The notes under the pieces are model-generated. The model made no database searches, had not been told where the DNA came from, and saw nothing but the letters and a program-made list of their open reading frames with translations. The position numbers were made by a program, and so were the translations under genes. Of a stretch of DNA of 64,000 nucleotides, positions 37,476 through 45,526 are shown in pieces. Origin of the DNA: Ensifer sp. IC3342 (GTDB lineage: Bacteria > Pseudomonadota > Alphaproteobacteria > Rhizobiales > Rhizobiaceae); assembly GCF_020193655.1 (NCBI RefSeq), contig NZ_JADYVE010000001.1, positions 1,178,001 through 1,242,000 on the forward strand. Reading direction: 5' to 3'. Numbering within the stretch: position 1 is the stretch's first letter; each line of letters begins with the position of its first letter.

Positions 37476-37654
37476 GCCCCTCATCCCGCTGCCGCGACCT
37501 TCTTCCCCGTTTTGACGGGAGAAGGTACGATGCCGCGCCTGCTAGTCTTCTCTCCACGGCGGCCGAGAACGGGGATTTGGGGAGTGAAGCGTTGCTGCGA
37601 GTCTCCTTCGCCCCGCCTGCGGGGAGAAGGTGGCCGGCAGGCCGGATGAGGGGC
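37476..37654. repeat. Mosaic palindromic element, intergenic copy A
   Basis: Outer arms GCCCCTCAT and ATGAGGGGC enclose the internal hairpin CCCCGCCTGCGGGGAGAAGG and the module GGCCGGCAGGCC. It fills most of the gap between the AstE/ASPA-like gene and the convergent Lrp gene. The same modules occur at 43795 and 60776. Confidence 0.75.
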
Positions 37655-37674
37655 GTTGAGCAGTCGCCACGCAC

Positions 37675-38130
37675 CTACGGCGCGACACCTGCCTTCATTT
37701 TCGGGCTGTCGAGCAGGATGGTCGAGCGGAGCGTCTTGATTTCGGCGATCTGCTCGAACTCGCTCCAGAGCAGGCGCTTGTAATCCGCAACATCGCGCAC
37801 GGCGATCTTCAGCAGGAAATCGAAATCGCCGGCAACCGTATGGCATTCGACCACTTTCGGCATGCGCGAAACCAGCTCAATGAAACGCTGTCCGACTTTG
37901 CTGGCGGTGCGCTCCAGTGTCACTTCGACAAAGGCCTGGAAGCCGATGCCGGCCGCCCGTGGATCCACGACGACCGTCTGGCGGATGACGCCCGCCGAAT
38001 AGAGCCGCGCCAACCGCCGCGACAGTGGCGCCGGCGAGAGACCGACCCTTTCCGCCAGTTCGTTGTTGCTTCTGGACGCATCCTCGATGAGCAGGCGGAT
38101 AATCCGCCGGTCGATCGCATCTAGTTCCAT
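37675..38130 (-). CDS. Lrp/AsnC-family transcriptional regulator
   Basis: Encodes 151 residues. The N-terminal winged HTH is ELDAIDRRIIRLLIEDASRSNNELAERVGLSPAPLSRRLARL (about residues 2-43), and the C-terminal RAM effector domain follows. It is divergent from the aromatic aminotransferase gene with a 234-bp gap, so local control of that gene is likely, with an amino-acid effector by family. The ATG at 38130 is preferred for length; 38145 is possible. Confidence 0.92.
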   Translation of the reverse strand: MELDAIDRRIIRLLIEDASRSNNELAERVGLSPAPLSRRLARLYSAGVIRQTVVVDPRAAGIGFQAFVEVTLERTASKVGQRFIELVSRMPKVVECHTVAGDFDFLLKIAVRDVADYKRLLWSEFEQIAEIKTLRSTILLDSPKMKAGVAP

Positions 38131-38169
38131 TTTTCCGCGTTCCATCGCGAATCTGCTCCAGCCCATAAA

Positions 38170-38259
38170 TGCGCAAATTTGAAGAGAATACTGCCATCTT
38201 CACGCAAAAATGTGTAAGCGATTTCCAGGCTACTCGCAAACTCGGCGTCGAATTTGCGC
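38170..38259. promoter_or_regulatory. Inverted pair in the Lrp-aminotransferase intergenic region
   Basis: TGCGCAAATTT (38170-38180) and AATTTGCGC (38251-38259) are inverted copies about 80 bases apart between the divergent genes. The arrangement could place two regulator sites for DNA wrapping by an Lrp octamer. Weak evidence. Confidence 0.3.
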
Positions 38260-38364
38260 GCAGACTATTTTACTGAAGGAACAAACAAGTCGCGCATGCG
38301 GCTTGCCTTTCCGCCTGCCCAAAACAACTATTCCCCAATTGTTAGCACCAGAGGGAACCCTGGC

Positions 38365-39534
38365 ATGTTCGATGCTCTCGCCCGTCAACCCGACGACCCG
38401 TTGCTGGCCCTGATCGGCCTCTACCGAAACGACGAGCGCCCCGGCAAGGTGGACCTTGGCGTCGGCGTCTATCGCGACGAAACGGGCCACACGCCGATCT
38501 TCCGGGCCGTGAAGGCGGCGGAGAAGCGGCTTTTGGAAACGCAGGACACCAAGGCCTATGTCGGGCCCGAAGGGGATCATGTGTTCCTGGACCATCTCTG
38601 GACGCTCGTCGGTGGCGACACGGTCGAACGGAGCCATGTCGCCAGCGTGCAGACCCCTGGCGGCTCGGGCGCGCTCAGGCTCGCGGCCGACCTTATCCAC
38701 CGCCTAGGCGGTCGGCGGATCTGGCTCGGCCTGCCGAGCTGGCCGAACCATGCGGCGATCTTCAAGGCAGCGGGCCTCGAAACAGCGACCTACGACTTCT
38801 TCGACATTCCGTCGCAGGCGGTGCTCTTCGACAATGTCGTCAGCGCGCTTGAGGGTGCGGCCGCCGGCGACGCGGTGCTGCTGCATGCAAGCTGCCACAA
38901 CCCGACCGGCGGCGCGCTGACGGAAGCGCAATGGCTGGAAATCGCCGCGCTTGTCGCGGAGCGGGGTCTCCTGCCGTTGGTCGATCTCGCCTATCAAGGG
39001 TTCGGCCGCGGCCTCAACGAAGACGTGGCAGGCCTGAGGCATCTCATCGGCGTCGTTCCCGAAGCGCTCGTCGCCGTTTCCTGCTCGAAATCCTTCGGCC
39101 TCTACCGCGAGCGCACCGGCGCCATCTACGCGCTCACCGCCTCGCCAGCCTCCGCCGAGACGGTGCGGTCCAACCTCGCCGGGCTCGCCCGCACCAGCTA
39201 TTCCATGCCGCCGGATCATGGCGCCGCCGTCGTGCGCACGATCCTCGCGGACGAAGACCTTGCACGCGACTGGGCGGAGGAACTCGAGGCAATACGCCTG
39301 CGCATGACCGGCCTCCGCCGGGCACTTGCGGAAGGACTCAGGACCCGCTGGCAGGCGCTCGGCGCGATCGCGGCTCAGGAGGGCATGTTCTCGATGCTGC
39401 CGCTCTCGGAAGCGGAAGTTTTGCGGCTTAGAAGTGAGCACGGCATCTACATGCCGACCTCGGGCCGCATCAACATCGCCGGGCTGAAGACGGCGGAAGT
39501 CGCCGGCGTCGTCCGCAATTTCACGAGCCTCTGA
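38365..39534 (+). CDS. tatA: Aromatic amino acid aminotransferase
   Basis: Encodes 389 residues of fold-type I, class I aminotransferase. The PLP lysine lies in CSKSFGLYRERTGAI near residue 242, DLAYQGFGRG near 210 holds cofactor contacts, and RINIAGL the substrate-binding Arg. The sequence start MFDALARQPDDPLLALIGLYRNDERPGK is close to the tyrosine aminotransferase TatA described from Sinorhizobium meliloti, from memory. It transfers amino groups of Tyr, Phe and probably Asp to 2-oxoglutarate. GAGGGA precedes the ATG. The longer frame from 38254 is unlikely. Confidence 0.88.
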   Translation: MFDALARQPDDPLLALIGLYRNDERPGKVDLGVGVYRDETGHTPIFRAVKAAEKRLLETQDTKAYVGPEGDHVFLDHLWTLVGGDTVERSHVASVQTPGGSGALRLAADLIHRLGGRRIWLGLPSWPNHAAIFKAAGLETATYDFFDIPSQAVLFDNVVSALEGAAAGDAVLLHASCHNPTGGALTEAQWLEIAALVAERGLLPLVDLAYQGFGRGLNEDVAGLRHLIGVVPEALVAVSCSKSFGLYRERTGAIYALTASPASAETVRSNLAGLARTSYSMPPDHGAAVVRTILADEDLARDWAEELEAIRLRMTGLRRALAEGLRTRWQALGAIAAQEGMFSMLPLSEAEVLRLRSEHGIYMPTSGRINIAGLKTAEVAGVVRNFTSL

Positions 39535-39548
39535 CGGAGACGGTGGGA

Positions 39549-40184
39549 ATGAAACTCGACGGAGAGGCCCGCTTTGCCGTTGCGCCCGCCGAGCGCCACA
39601 GGCTTTACGAGGATGCGCTTGCCATCCTGACCGGAACGCTCGTCGTCTCCCTGGGCGTGGTGATCTACAGCAAGGCGGTGCTTTTGACCGGCAGCACCGC
39701 CGGCCTCGCCCTGCTTCTGCAATACGCAACCGGAGCCGGGTTCTGGCTGGTCTTCTCGCTCATCAATCTGCCCTTTTACATTCTCGCCGTCAGGCGACTC
39801 GGCTGGCCGTTCGCGTTGCGCACCTTCCTCGCCGTCAGCCTCGTCTCGCTGTTTTCCCGGCTGACGGCGCAATGGGTGGAGTTCGCGCGGATCGATCCGG
39901 TCTACGCTGCGGTCGTCGGCGGCGGGCTGATGGGGATGGGCCTGCTCGTTCTATTCCGGCACCGCACCGGTCTCGGCGGCATCAACATCGTGGCGATCTA
40001 TCTGCAGGAGAAATGCGGAATCCGCGCCGGCTATTTCCAGCTCGCCATCGACCTAGCAATCCTGGCGGGCGCCTTCTTCGTGCTGCCGCCGTCGAACCTC
40101 GTGCTCTCGATCGTTGGCGCTTCGGTCGTCAACATGATCCTTGCGATCAACCACAAGCCCGGCCGTTACGTCGGCGTAACCTGA
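39549..40184 (+). CDS. YitT-family membrane protein, short form
   Basis: Encodes 211 residues with about five membrane segments; GLGGINIVAIYLQEKCGIRAGYFQLAIDL is the conserved YitT region. The usual cytoplasmic C-terminal DUF2179 domain of about 80 residues is absent, which is common in proteobacterial forms. Function is unknown; some relatives are called putative 5xTM transporters. It starts 14 bases after the aminotransferase stop, so it is probably co-transcribed. Confidence 0.85.
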   Translation: MKLDGEARFAVAPAERHRLYEDALAILTGTLVVSLGVVIYSKAVLLTGSTAGLALLLQYATGAGFWLVFSLINLPFYILAVRRLGWPFALRTFLAVSLVSLFSRLTAQWVEFARIDPVYAAVVGGGLMGMGLLVLFRHRTGLGGINIVAIYLQEKCGIRAGYFQLAIDLAILAGAFFVLPPSNLVLSIVGASVVNMILAINHKPGRYVGVT

Positions 40185-40264
40185 AGCTGGCGCATCCGGG
40201 CTTTTCTCGGAGACGGTGCCCCGCTATGTGTTTCCCGCACTGGTGGAGACGGAAGGGATTCGGC

Positions 40265-40615
40265 ATGACGGTTACGATCTACGGCATCAAGAACTGCGAC
40301 ACTATGAAGAAGGCACGCAGCTGGCTCGAAGGTCACGGCGTCGGCTACCGGTTCCATGACTACAAAGCCGAAGGGATCGATCGGGCGCATCTTCAGCGCT
40401 GGTGCGACGAATTCGGCTGGGAAACCGTACTCAATCGCTCGGGCACGACCTTCCGCAATCTGCCGGAGGCGGACAAGCAGGACATGACGGCCGAAAAGGC
40501 GGTCGAGCTTATGCTTAAGCAGCCGTCGATAATCAAGCGCCCGGTTCTCGATGCTGACGGCAAACTGCTGGTCGGCTTCAAGCCGGAGCTCTACGAAGTC
40601 CGGTTCGGCGCATAA
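40265..40615 (+). CDS. ArsC-like (Spx/YffB) thioredoxin-fold protein
   Basis: Encodes 116 residues. TIYGIKNCDTMKKARSWL near residues 4-21 holds a single Cys in the ArsC/YffB position (CDTMKKA), and RSGTTFRNLPEAD and KQPSIIKRPVLD complete the family pattern. YffB-like proteins resemble arsenate reductase but generally lack arsenate activity; function unknown. GGAAGGG precedes the ATG. It is followed by the YbaK gene after nine bases. Confidence 0.9.
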   Translation: MTVTIYGIKNCDTMKKARSWLEGHGVGYRFHDYKAEGIDRAHLQRWCDEFGWETVLNRSGTTFRNLPEADKQDMTAEKAVELMLKQPSIIKRPVLDADGKLLVGFKPELYEVRFGA

Positions 40616-40624
40616 GAGGCGACT

Positions 40625-41098
40625 ATGTCCAAGACGACCCGCGCCACGCAGACGCTCGCTAAAGCCGGCGTTTCTTTCACCGTGCACAGTTACGACTACG
40701 ATCCCGGCGCCGAGCGCGTCGGCCTGCAGGCGGCCGAGGCGCTGGGAGAGGATCCTTCCCGCGTGCTCAAGACGCTGATGGCCAAGGTGGACGGCAAGCC
40801 GGTCTGCTGCATCGTGCCCTCCGACCGGGAAGTCAGCATGAAAAAACTGGCAGCCGCCTTCGGCGGCAAATCGGCCAACATGATGAAGCCTGCCGACGCC
40901 GAGCGCCTGACCGGCTACCATGTCGGCGGCATCAGCCCCTTCGGCCAGAAGAAGAGTGTTCCGACCGCGATCGAGGAGGCAGCGCTCGCCGAAACGCTTG
41001 TCTATATCAATGGCGGGCAGCGAGGGGTGCAGGTGCGGCTTGCCCCGAAGGATGCGCAAGTGGCGCTGAAGGCGATCGCCGCTCCCCTGATAGCCTGA
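40625..41098 (+). CDS. ybaK: Cys-tRNA(Pro)/Cys-tRNA(Cys) deacylase
   Basis: Encodes 157 residues of the YbaK/EbsC fold. PSDREVSMKKLAAAFGGKSANMM near residues 61-83 includes the conserved substrate-binding Lys, and VGGISPFGQKKSVPTAIEE near 99-117 the conserved GxxSPFG loop. It trans-edits mischarged Cys-tRNA(Pro). AGAGG precedes the ATG. It probably shares a transcript with the ArsC-like gene upstream. Confidence 0.92.
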   Translation: MSKTTRATQTLAKAGVSFTVHSYDYDPGAERVGLQAAEALGEDPSRVLKTLMAKVDGKPVCCIVPSDREVSMKKLAAAFGGKSANMMKPADAERLTGYHVGGISPFGQKKSVPTAIEEAALAETLVYINGGQRGVQVRLAPKDAQVALKAIAAPLIA

Positions 41099-41108
41099 TC
41101 CGGCCGCC

Positions 41109-41561
41109 TCAGGTCAGCCGTGAAAGCAGTTCGGCGAGCTTCCCCGCCTCGACCTCGCTCAGCTTTGCGCCGACGTGCCTTTCGATCGAGCGTGCATAGG
41201 TTTGCCACATGCGCGTCCGCATCTGACGACCCGCTTCGGTCACGACGACCCAGCAGCCTCGAGCGTCCTCGTCAAACGCTTCCCGGCGCACCAGGCCTTC
41301 CTTTTCCAGCCGATCGATCAGGCGCGAGAGATTATATTGGGCAAGCAACGTGCGGGCCTCGATCTCGAACGGCCGAAGCTTGCCGGCCTCGGCGCGCACC
41401 AGTTCCCAAAGCACATCGTACCAGCCGAGAGGAGGCAGGCCCGCCTCCTTGAAATCCTTCTCGATCGCCGAGAGCACGCGCTGCTGCGCCCGCATAAGCG
41501 CGACCCACGCCCGCGTCGTCGCCAATGTCGGCTCATAGTCTGCTGATCTTTCACCCTTCAT
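41109..41561 (-). CDS. MarR-family transcriptional regulator (divergent to GST)
   Basis: Encodes 150 residues of winged helix-turn-helix protein, with LLAQYNLSRLIDRLEKEGLVRREAFDEDARGCWVVVTEAG (about residues 72-111) as the recognition helix and wing. No obvious redox Cys pair is present (one Cys in RGCWV). Two related 12-bp palindromes lie between it and the divergent GST gene, and one overlaps the GST -10 box, so it likely represses both genes. The start at 41561 was chosen because the first palindrome begins three bases upstream of the ATG; the longer open frame runs through the operators. Confidence 0.88.
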   Translation of the reverse strand: MKGERSADYEPTLATTRAWVALMRAQQRVLSAIEKDFKEAGLPPLGWYDVLWELVRAEAGKLRPFEIEARTLLAQYNLSRLIDRLEKEGLVRREAFDEDARGCWVVVTEAGRQMRTRMWQTYARSIERHVGAKLSEVEAGKLAELLSRLT

Positions 41562-41563
41562 AA

Positions 41564-41575
41564 ATGCAATTACAT
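41564..41575. promoter_or_regulatory. MarR operator copy 1
   Basis: ATGCAATTACAT, an 11-of-12 match to the second copy, sits right next to the MarR start codon, so it probably provides autoregulation. Confidence 0.55.
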
Positions 41576-41580
41576 CTATC

Positions 41581-41609
41581 TTGACGGATTTTGCAAGCCG
41601 ACATATATG
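41581..41609 (+). promoter_or_regulatory. Promoter of the GST gene
   Basis: TTGACG (41581-41586) and TATATG (41604-41609) are separated by 17 bp, a good sigma-70 promoter. The start of the second palindrome overlaps the -10 box. Confidence 0.6.
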
Positions 41610-41618
41610 CAATTGCAT
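41607..41618. promoter_or_regulatory. MarR operator copy 2
   Basis: ATGCAATTGCAT is a perfect 12-bp palindrome that overlaps the last bases of the GST -10 element. Its centre is 43 bp from the centre of the first copy, about four helical turns. Confidence 0.6.
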
Positions 41619-41646
41619 CTACATTGCCAAGCAGGGAGAAATATCG

Positions 41647-42333
41647 ATGACCGCGCCACTGACACTGATCAGCCACCACCTCTGCCCATACGTCCAGCGC
41701 GCCGCGATCGCGCTCGCCGAAAAAGGCGTGCCGTTCGAACGCGTCTACATCGATCTCGCCAACAAGCCGGACTGGTTCCTGAAAATCTCGCCGCTCGGCA
41801 AGGTGCCCCTGCTCCGCATCGCCCAGGACGAGGGTGAAGCGATTCTCTTCGAAAGTTCAGTTATCTGCGAGTATCTGGAAGAGACCCAGCCTGGAGCGAA
41901 ACTGCACCCGGCCGATCCGCTGACCAGGGCCCGCCATCGCGGCTGGATGGAGTTCGGATCGGCGATCCTTTCCGATCTCTGGATCTATGAAACCACCCAG
42001 GATGCCGAGGTGCTCGAAACCAAGCGTGGCGTGCTCAAGACGAAATTCGCGACCGTCGAAGCCGAACTCGGCGACGGCCCCTATTTCGCGGGCGCCGATT
42101 TCAGCCTGGTCGATGCCGTCTTCGCACCGATCTTTCGCTATTTCGACGTGTTCGACACGATTTCGGATGCGGGCATCTTTGACGATCTGCCGCGCGTGAC
42201 CGCCTGGCGAAACGTGCTTGCCGCACGGCCGAGCGTGAAAGCCGCGGTAAGCGAAGAATATCCCGAGCGATTGATGGCGTTTCTCAGGAAACATGAAGCG
42301 GCGCTTCTTCGCACCAGGCGCGCGGCCGCGTGA
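41647..42333 (+). CDS. Glutathione S-transferase under MarR control
   Basis: Encodes 228 residues. The N-terminal thioredoxin-like domain begins LTLISHHLCPYVQRAAIALAEKGVPF with the catalytic-type Cys in HLCPYVQ (omega/DHAR-like), and GKVPLLRI plus ESSVICEYLEE form the glutathione site. The C-terminal half is helical. Omega-like enzymes favour thiol transfer rather than conjugation. AGGGAGAA precedes the ATG. It is divergent from a MarR gene with operators in between, so it is probably induced by a small molecule. Confidence 0.9.
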   Translation: MTAPLTLISHHLCPYVQRAAIALAEKGVPFERVYIDLANKPDWFLKISPLGKVPLLRIAQDEGEAILFESSVICEYLEETQPGAKLHPADPLTRARHRGWMEFGSAILSDLWIYETTQDAEVLETKRGVLKTKFATVEAELGDGPYFAGADFSLVDAVFAPIFRYFDVFDTISDAGIFDDLPRVTAWRNVLAARPSVKAAVSEEYPERLMAFLRKHEAALLRTRRAAA

Positions 42334-42516
42334 CACGGGGTCCACATCGCAAAGGCCTTCTGTTTTCGCCGGAACCAGTCTAAAACGGGGCGCACCGCTC
42401 GACCGCGCGCGTCCCGGACGTGCAAGGCGGCGACGGCACGCAAAAGCCATGCGCTCGTTTCCTCGGCAATCGCCGTTGGCCTTCGGAAACGGCGCGAGAG
42501 GACAGCAGGAGTCGCG

Positions 42517-43773
42517 ATGAACGCCCCCCTTCAATCCGCAAGGAATCCCGTCGATCCCGTAAAACTCGAAAAGCTTGCAGAACTCGCCGTCAAGGTCGGC
42601 TTGCAGCTGCAGAGGGGCCAGGACCTGGTGGTGACCGCGCCGATCGCGGCGCTGCCGCTCGTGCGCCTCATCACCAAGCATGCCTATATGGCCGGCGCGG
42701 GTTTGGTGACGACGTTCTATTCCGATGAGGAAAGCACGCTTGCCCGTTACGCCCATGCGCCGGACGAGAGTTTCGATCGCGCAAGCGACTGGCTTTACGA
42801 AGGCATGGCCAAAGCCTTTGCCGGCGGCGCCGCGCGGCTCGCCATTGCCGGCGATAACCCGATGATGCTTTCGGCTGAGGATCCGGCGAAGGTCGCGCGG
42901 GCCAACAGGGCGAACTCGATCGCCTACAAGCCGGCGCTCGAGAAGATCACCAATTTCGACATCAACTGGAACATCGTCTCCTATCCGAACCTCTCCTGGG
43001 CGAAGCAGATGTTTCCGGACGATCCCGAGATGGTTGCCGTCGAGAAGCTGGCAAATGCCATTTTTGCCGCTTCCCGCGTCGACGTCGACGACCCGATCGC
43101 CGCCTGGAAGGAGCACAATCAGAACCTTCGCAGGCGCTCGGCATGGCTGAACGGCGAACGCTTCGCCGCGCTGCATTTCAGCGGCCCGGGCACCGACTTG
43201 ACGGTCGGACTTGCGGACGGCCACGAATGGCACGGCGGCGCCTCGACCGCCAAGAACGGCATTACCTGCAACCCGAACATTCCCACCGAAGAAGTGTTCA
43301 CGACCCCGCATGCGCTGCGCGTCGAAGGCCACGTGTCGAGCACGAAGCCACTCTCCCACCAAGGCACGTTGATCGACGATATCCAGGTGCGCTTCGAAGG
43401 TGGCCGGATCATCGAAGCCAAAGCTTCGCGCGGCGAGGAGGTGCTGAACAAGGTTCTCGACACCGACGAGGGTGCACGCCGGCTCGGCGAAGTGGCACTG
43501 GTGCCGCATTCTTCGCCAATCTCGGCGAGCGGCATCCTCTTCTACAACACCCTCTACGATGAAAACGCCTCCTGCCACATCGCCCTCGGCCAATGTTACT
43601 CGGAGTGCTTCCTCGATGGCTCCAACCTCAGCAAGGATCAGATCCGGGCGCAGGGCGGCAATTCGAGCCTGATCCATATCGACTGGATGATCGGCTCGGA
43701 CAAGGTTGATATCGACGGCGTACGAGCGGACGGCAGCCGCGTGCCCGTCATGCGGAAGGGCGAGTGGGCCTGA
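42517..43773 (+). CDS. M29-family (thermophilic type) aminopeptidase
   Basis: Encodes 418 residues. NPNIPTEEVFTTPHALRVEGHVSS near residues 251-274 is the metal-binding core of the AmpS/AmpT family, and HSSPISASGILFYNTLYDENASCHIALGQCY near 329-359 holds further ligands. SLIHIDWMIGS near the C-terminus is also characteristic. It is a cytosolic dinuclear metallopeptidase that removes N-terminal residues. AGGAG is five bases before the ATG. It stands alone between the GST gene and a mosaic repeat. Confidence 0.93.
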   Translation: MNAPLQSARNPVDPVKLEKLAELAVKVGLQLQRGQDLVVTAPIAALPLVRLITKHAYMAGAGLVTTFYSDEESTLARYAHAPDESFDRASDWLYEGMAKAFAGGAARLAIAGDNPMMLSAEDPAKVARANRANSIAYKPALEKITNFDINWNIVSYPNLSWAKQMFPDDPEMVAVEKLANAIFAASRVDVDDPIAAWKEHNQNLRRRSAWLNGERFAALHFSGPGTDLTVGLADGHEWHGGASTAKNGITCNPNIPTEEVFTTPHALRVEGHVSSTKPLSHQGTLIDDIQVRFEGGRIIEAKASRGEEVLNKVLDTDEGARRLGEVALVPHSSPISASGILFYNTLYDENASCHIALGQCYSECFLDGSNLSKDQIRAQGGNSSLIHIDWMIGSDKVDIDGVRADGSRVPVMRKGEWA

Positions 43774-43794
43774 TCGATCCTGCGCCCGGAAATC

Positions 43795-43928
43795 TGCCCC
43801 TCATTCGGCCTGCCGGCCGCCTTCTCCCCGCAAGCGGCGCGAAGGAGACTCGCAGCGTCGCCCAAGTCCCCTCTCCCCGCCTGCGGGGAGAGGGCTAGTC
43901 CTCGGGTTTAAATCCGAGGAGAGGGGCA
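43795..43928. repeat. Mosaic palindromic element, intergenic copy B
   Basis: Starts TGCCCCTCATTCGGCC with the GGCCTGCCGGCC module, contains CTCTCCCCGCCTGCGGGGAG, and ends GAGAGGGGCA. It lies between the M29 peptidase gene and the convergent EamA gene, where it may serve as a shared terminator. Confidence 0.75.
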
Positions 43929-43964
43929 ATTCCGCCCGACTCCTGCGAATTCGTGCCGCATCCG

Positions 43965-44840
43965 CTACGCGCGAGCGGGTGCCGCGCGACGCCCCATCTG
44001 TGCCTGCTGGCTCATCCAGACGCTCACGAACACGACGATGATCCCGAACACTTGCATGGCTGCCAGTTGCTGATGGAGCACGCCCCAGCCGAGCAATATC
44101 GCCACGACGGGGCTCAAGAATCCAAGTGGCGCGACCTCGGAAGGCTGCAGCCGCGAAAGGCCGCGGAACCAGAGCAGGTAGGTGAATGCGGCGCCGATCA
44201 GGCCGAGATAGGCAAAACCCATGAGGTTTGTGGCGGTGAGCGGCGGCAAGGCCGGCTCGAAAAACAGCGCCACCGGCACCAGCAGGAAGCCGCCGGCAGC
44301 CAGTTGCCAGGCAGTGAAGGTTAGCGGCGAGACCGGCGGCGCCCAATGGCGGGTGAGCACCGTACCAAAGGCCATGGAAACGGCGCCCGCGAGGCCGGCC
44401 GCAACACCGACTCGATCGAGAGTGGCCGCCGGCGTTAGCACCAGCAACGCCACGCCTATCATGCCCGCGATCCCGGCTACGATGCTCAAGACCCTGATCG
44501 GTGAGCCGAGAATGATCCGCGACAAGACGACAACGATCAGCGGCTGGATAGCGCCGACGGTCGCGGCGACGCCGCCGGGCAGGCGATAGGCGGAGACGAA
44601 GAGCATCGCCTGAAAGAAGGAGAAGTTGAGCGCGCCGAGCACGAAGCTGCGCAGCCACCAGATCCGCTTCGGCATTTGCCGGACGATGAGCAAAAGAAGC
44701 AGCCCTGCCGGCAGCGCCCTCAGCATCGCAACCGTCAGCGGGTAGCCGGGCGGCAGGAATTCCGTGGTGACCAGATAGGTGCTGCCCCAGATGGCCGGGG
44801 CTACGGCCGTCAGGCCGATGTCGAAGTTGCGAGCGTTCAT
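43965..44840 (-). CDS. EamA-family transporter under MarR control
   Basis: Encodes 291 residues with about ten membrane segments in two EamA repeats; WGSTYLVTTEFLPPGYP near residues 18-34 and RHWAPPVSPLTFTAWQL near 176-192 are the conserved repeat starts. Such carriers export metabolites or drugs; the substrate is unknown. It is divergent from a MarR gene with three operator-like repeats in between. Confidence 0.88.
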   Translation of the reverse strand: MNARNFDIGLTAVAPAIWGSTYLVTTEFLPPGYPLTVAMLRALPAGLLLLLIVRQMPKRIWWLRSFVLGALNFSFFQAMLFVSAYRLPGGVAATVGAIQPLIVVVLSRIILGSPIRVLSIVAGIAGMIGVALLVLTPAATLDRVGVAAGLAGAVSMAFGTVLTRHWAPPVSPLTFTAWQLAAGGFLLVPVALFFEPALPPLTATNLMGFAYLGLIGAAFTYLLWFRGLSRLQPSEVAPLGFLSPVVAILLGWGVLHQQLAAMQVFGIIVVFVSVWMSQQAQMGRRAAPARA

Positions 44841-44841
44841 G

Positions 44842-44906
44842 TCTTTATCTCAAGTATCTTTATGTCAAGATATCTCATTCTAGCGCCGATTATCTTGACG
44901 TCAAGA
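44842..44906. promoter_or_regulatory. Triple MarR-type operator array
   Basis: The third copy, TCTTGACGTCAAGA (44893-44906), is a perfect palindrome. TCTTTATGTCAAGA (44857-44870) and TCTTTATCTCAAGT (44842-44855) are degenerate copies in tandem, the first two centred 15 bp apart. All lie in the intergenic region between the EamA gene and the divergent MarR gene. Confidence 0.55.
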
Positions 44907-44973
44907 CATCTGAGGATTAGAGCGAGTATGACGGCGCGGAATGGTTCGCGCTGCCTTGCTGTTGCGGATCGAT

Positions 44974-45468
44974 ATGGAAGAGCTTGAGGACCACGTGGAC
45001 AAAATCCTGGCGCAGTGGCGCCAGGAGCGGCCGGAACTGGACGTTTCGGCGATGGGGCTTCTCGGGCGCCTGGCGCGGGTTAGGGCGCATGTCTCCCGGG
45101 AGCAGGAAAAGGTCTTCAGCGATCACGGCCTGACATCGGCTAGCTTCGACGTGTTGGCGACGCTCCGGCGCTCTGGACTCCCCTTTCAACTTTCGCCCGG
45201 CGATTTGCTTGCGGCGACCATGGTCACCTCCGGCACGATGACCAATCGCATCGACCAACTCGAGAAGGCCGGCCTCGTCGAGCGGCTCGACAATCCAGAA
45301 GACCGGCGCGGTGTGATCATCGCGCTGACACCGGAGGGCCTGAAACGCATCGACGCGGCGGCAGCGGCCCATGTCGCCAACCAGCAGCGCCTGGTCGCCG
45401 GCCTTGACCCCGAGGAGCGGAAAGCGCTCAACGCGCTGCTCCGGAAATTCCTGGCAACGTTTGAATGA
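44974..45468 (+). CDS. MarR-family transcriptional regulator (divergent to EamA)
   Basis: Encodes 164 residues. LLAATMVTSGTMTNRIDQLEKAGLVERLDNPEDRRGVIIALTPEG (about residues 75-119) is the winged HTH with the DxRxxxxxLT wing typical of MarR. It likely binds the operator array upstream and represses the divergent EamA exporter, releasing on a small-molecule ligand. The start is uncertain: ATG at 44941 adds 11 residues; I prefer 44974 because the family-like sequence begins MEELEDHVD. Confidence 0.87.
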   Translation: MEELEDHVDKILAQWRQERPELDVSAMGLLGRLARVRAHVSREQEKVFSDHGLTSASFDVLATLRRSGLPFQLSPGDLLAATMVTSGTMTNRIDQLEKAGLVERLDNPEDRRGVIIALTPEGLKRIDAAAAAHVANQQRLVAGLDPEERKALNALLRKFLATFE

Positions 45469-45476
45469 AATCACCT

Positions 45477-45526
45477 TAGAGCGGGCGGCGGGCGGAAGCC
45501 GCGCACACTTTCCTCATCCTGCTCTA
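45477..45526. repeat. Short intergenic palindromic repeat, copy 3
   Basis: Starts TTAGAGCGGG and ends CCTGCTCTA, with GCGGAAGCCGCGCACACTTTCCTCAT inside (read as two parts). It lies in the 55-bp gap between the MarR gene and the convergent oxidoreductase and could act as terminator for both. Confidence 0.6.

Noticed and set aside
37675-38364. Lrp-aminotransferase intergenic inverted pair as a firm Lrp site
   Set aside because: Kept only as a weak feature, because Lrp sites are degenerate and one inverted pair 80 bp apart can occur by chance.
41857-43677. A 606-residue reverse-strand frame across the GST and M29 peptidase genes
   Set aside because: It runs antisense to two recognised genes and crosses their intergenic gap; no domain features.
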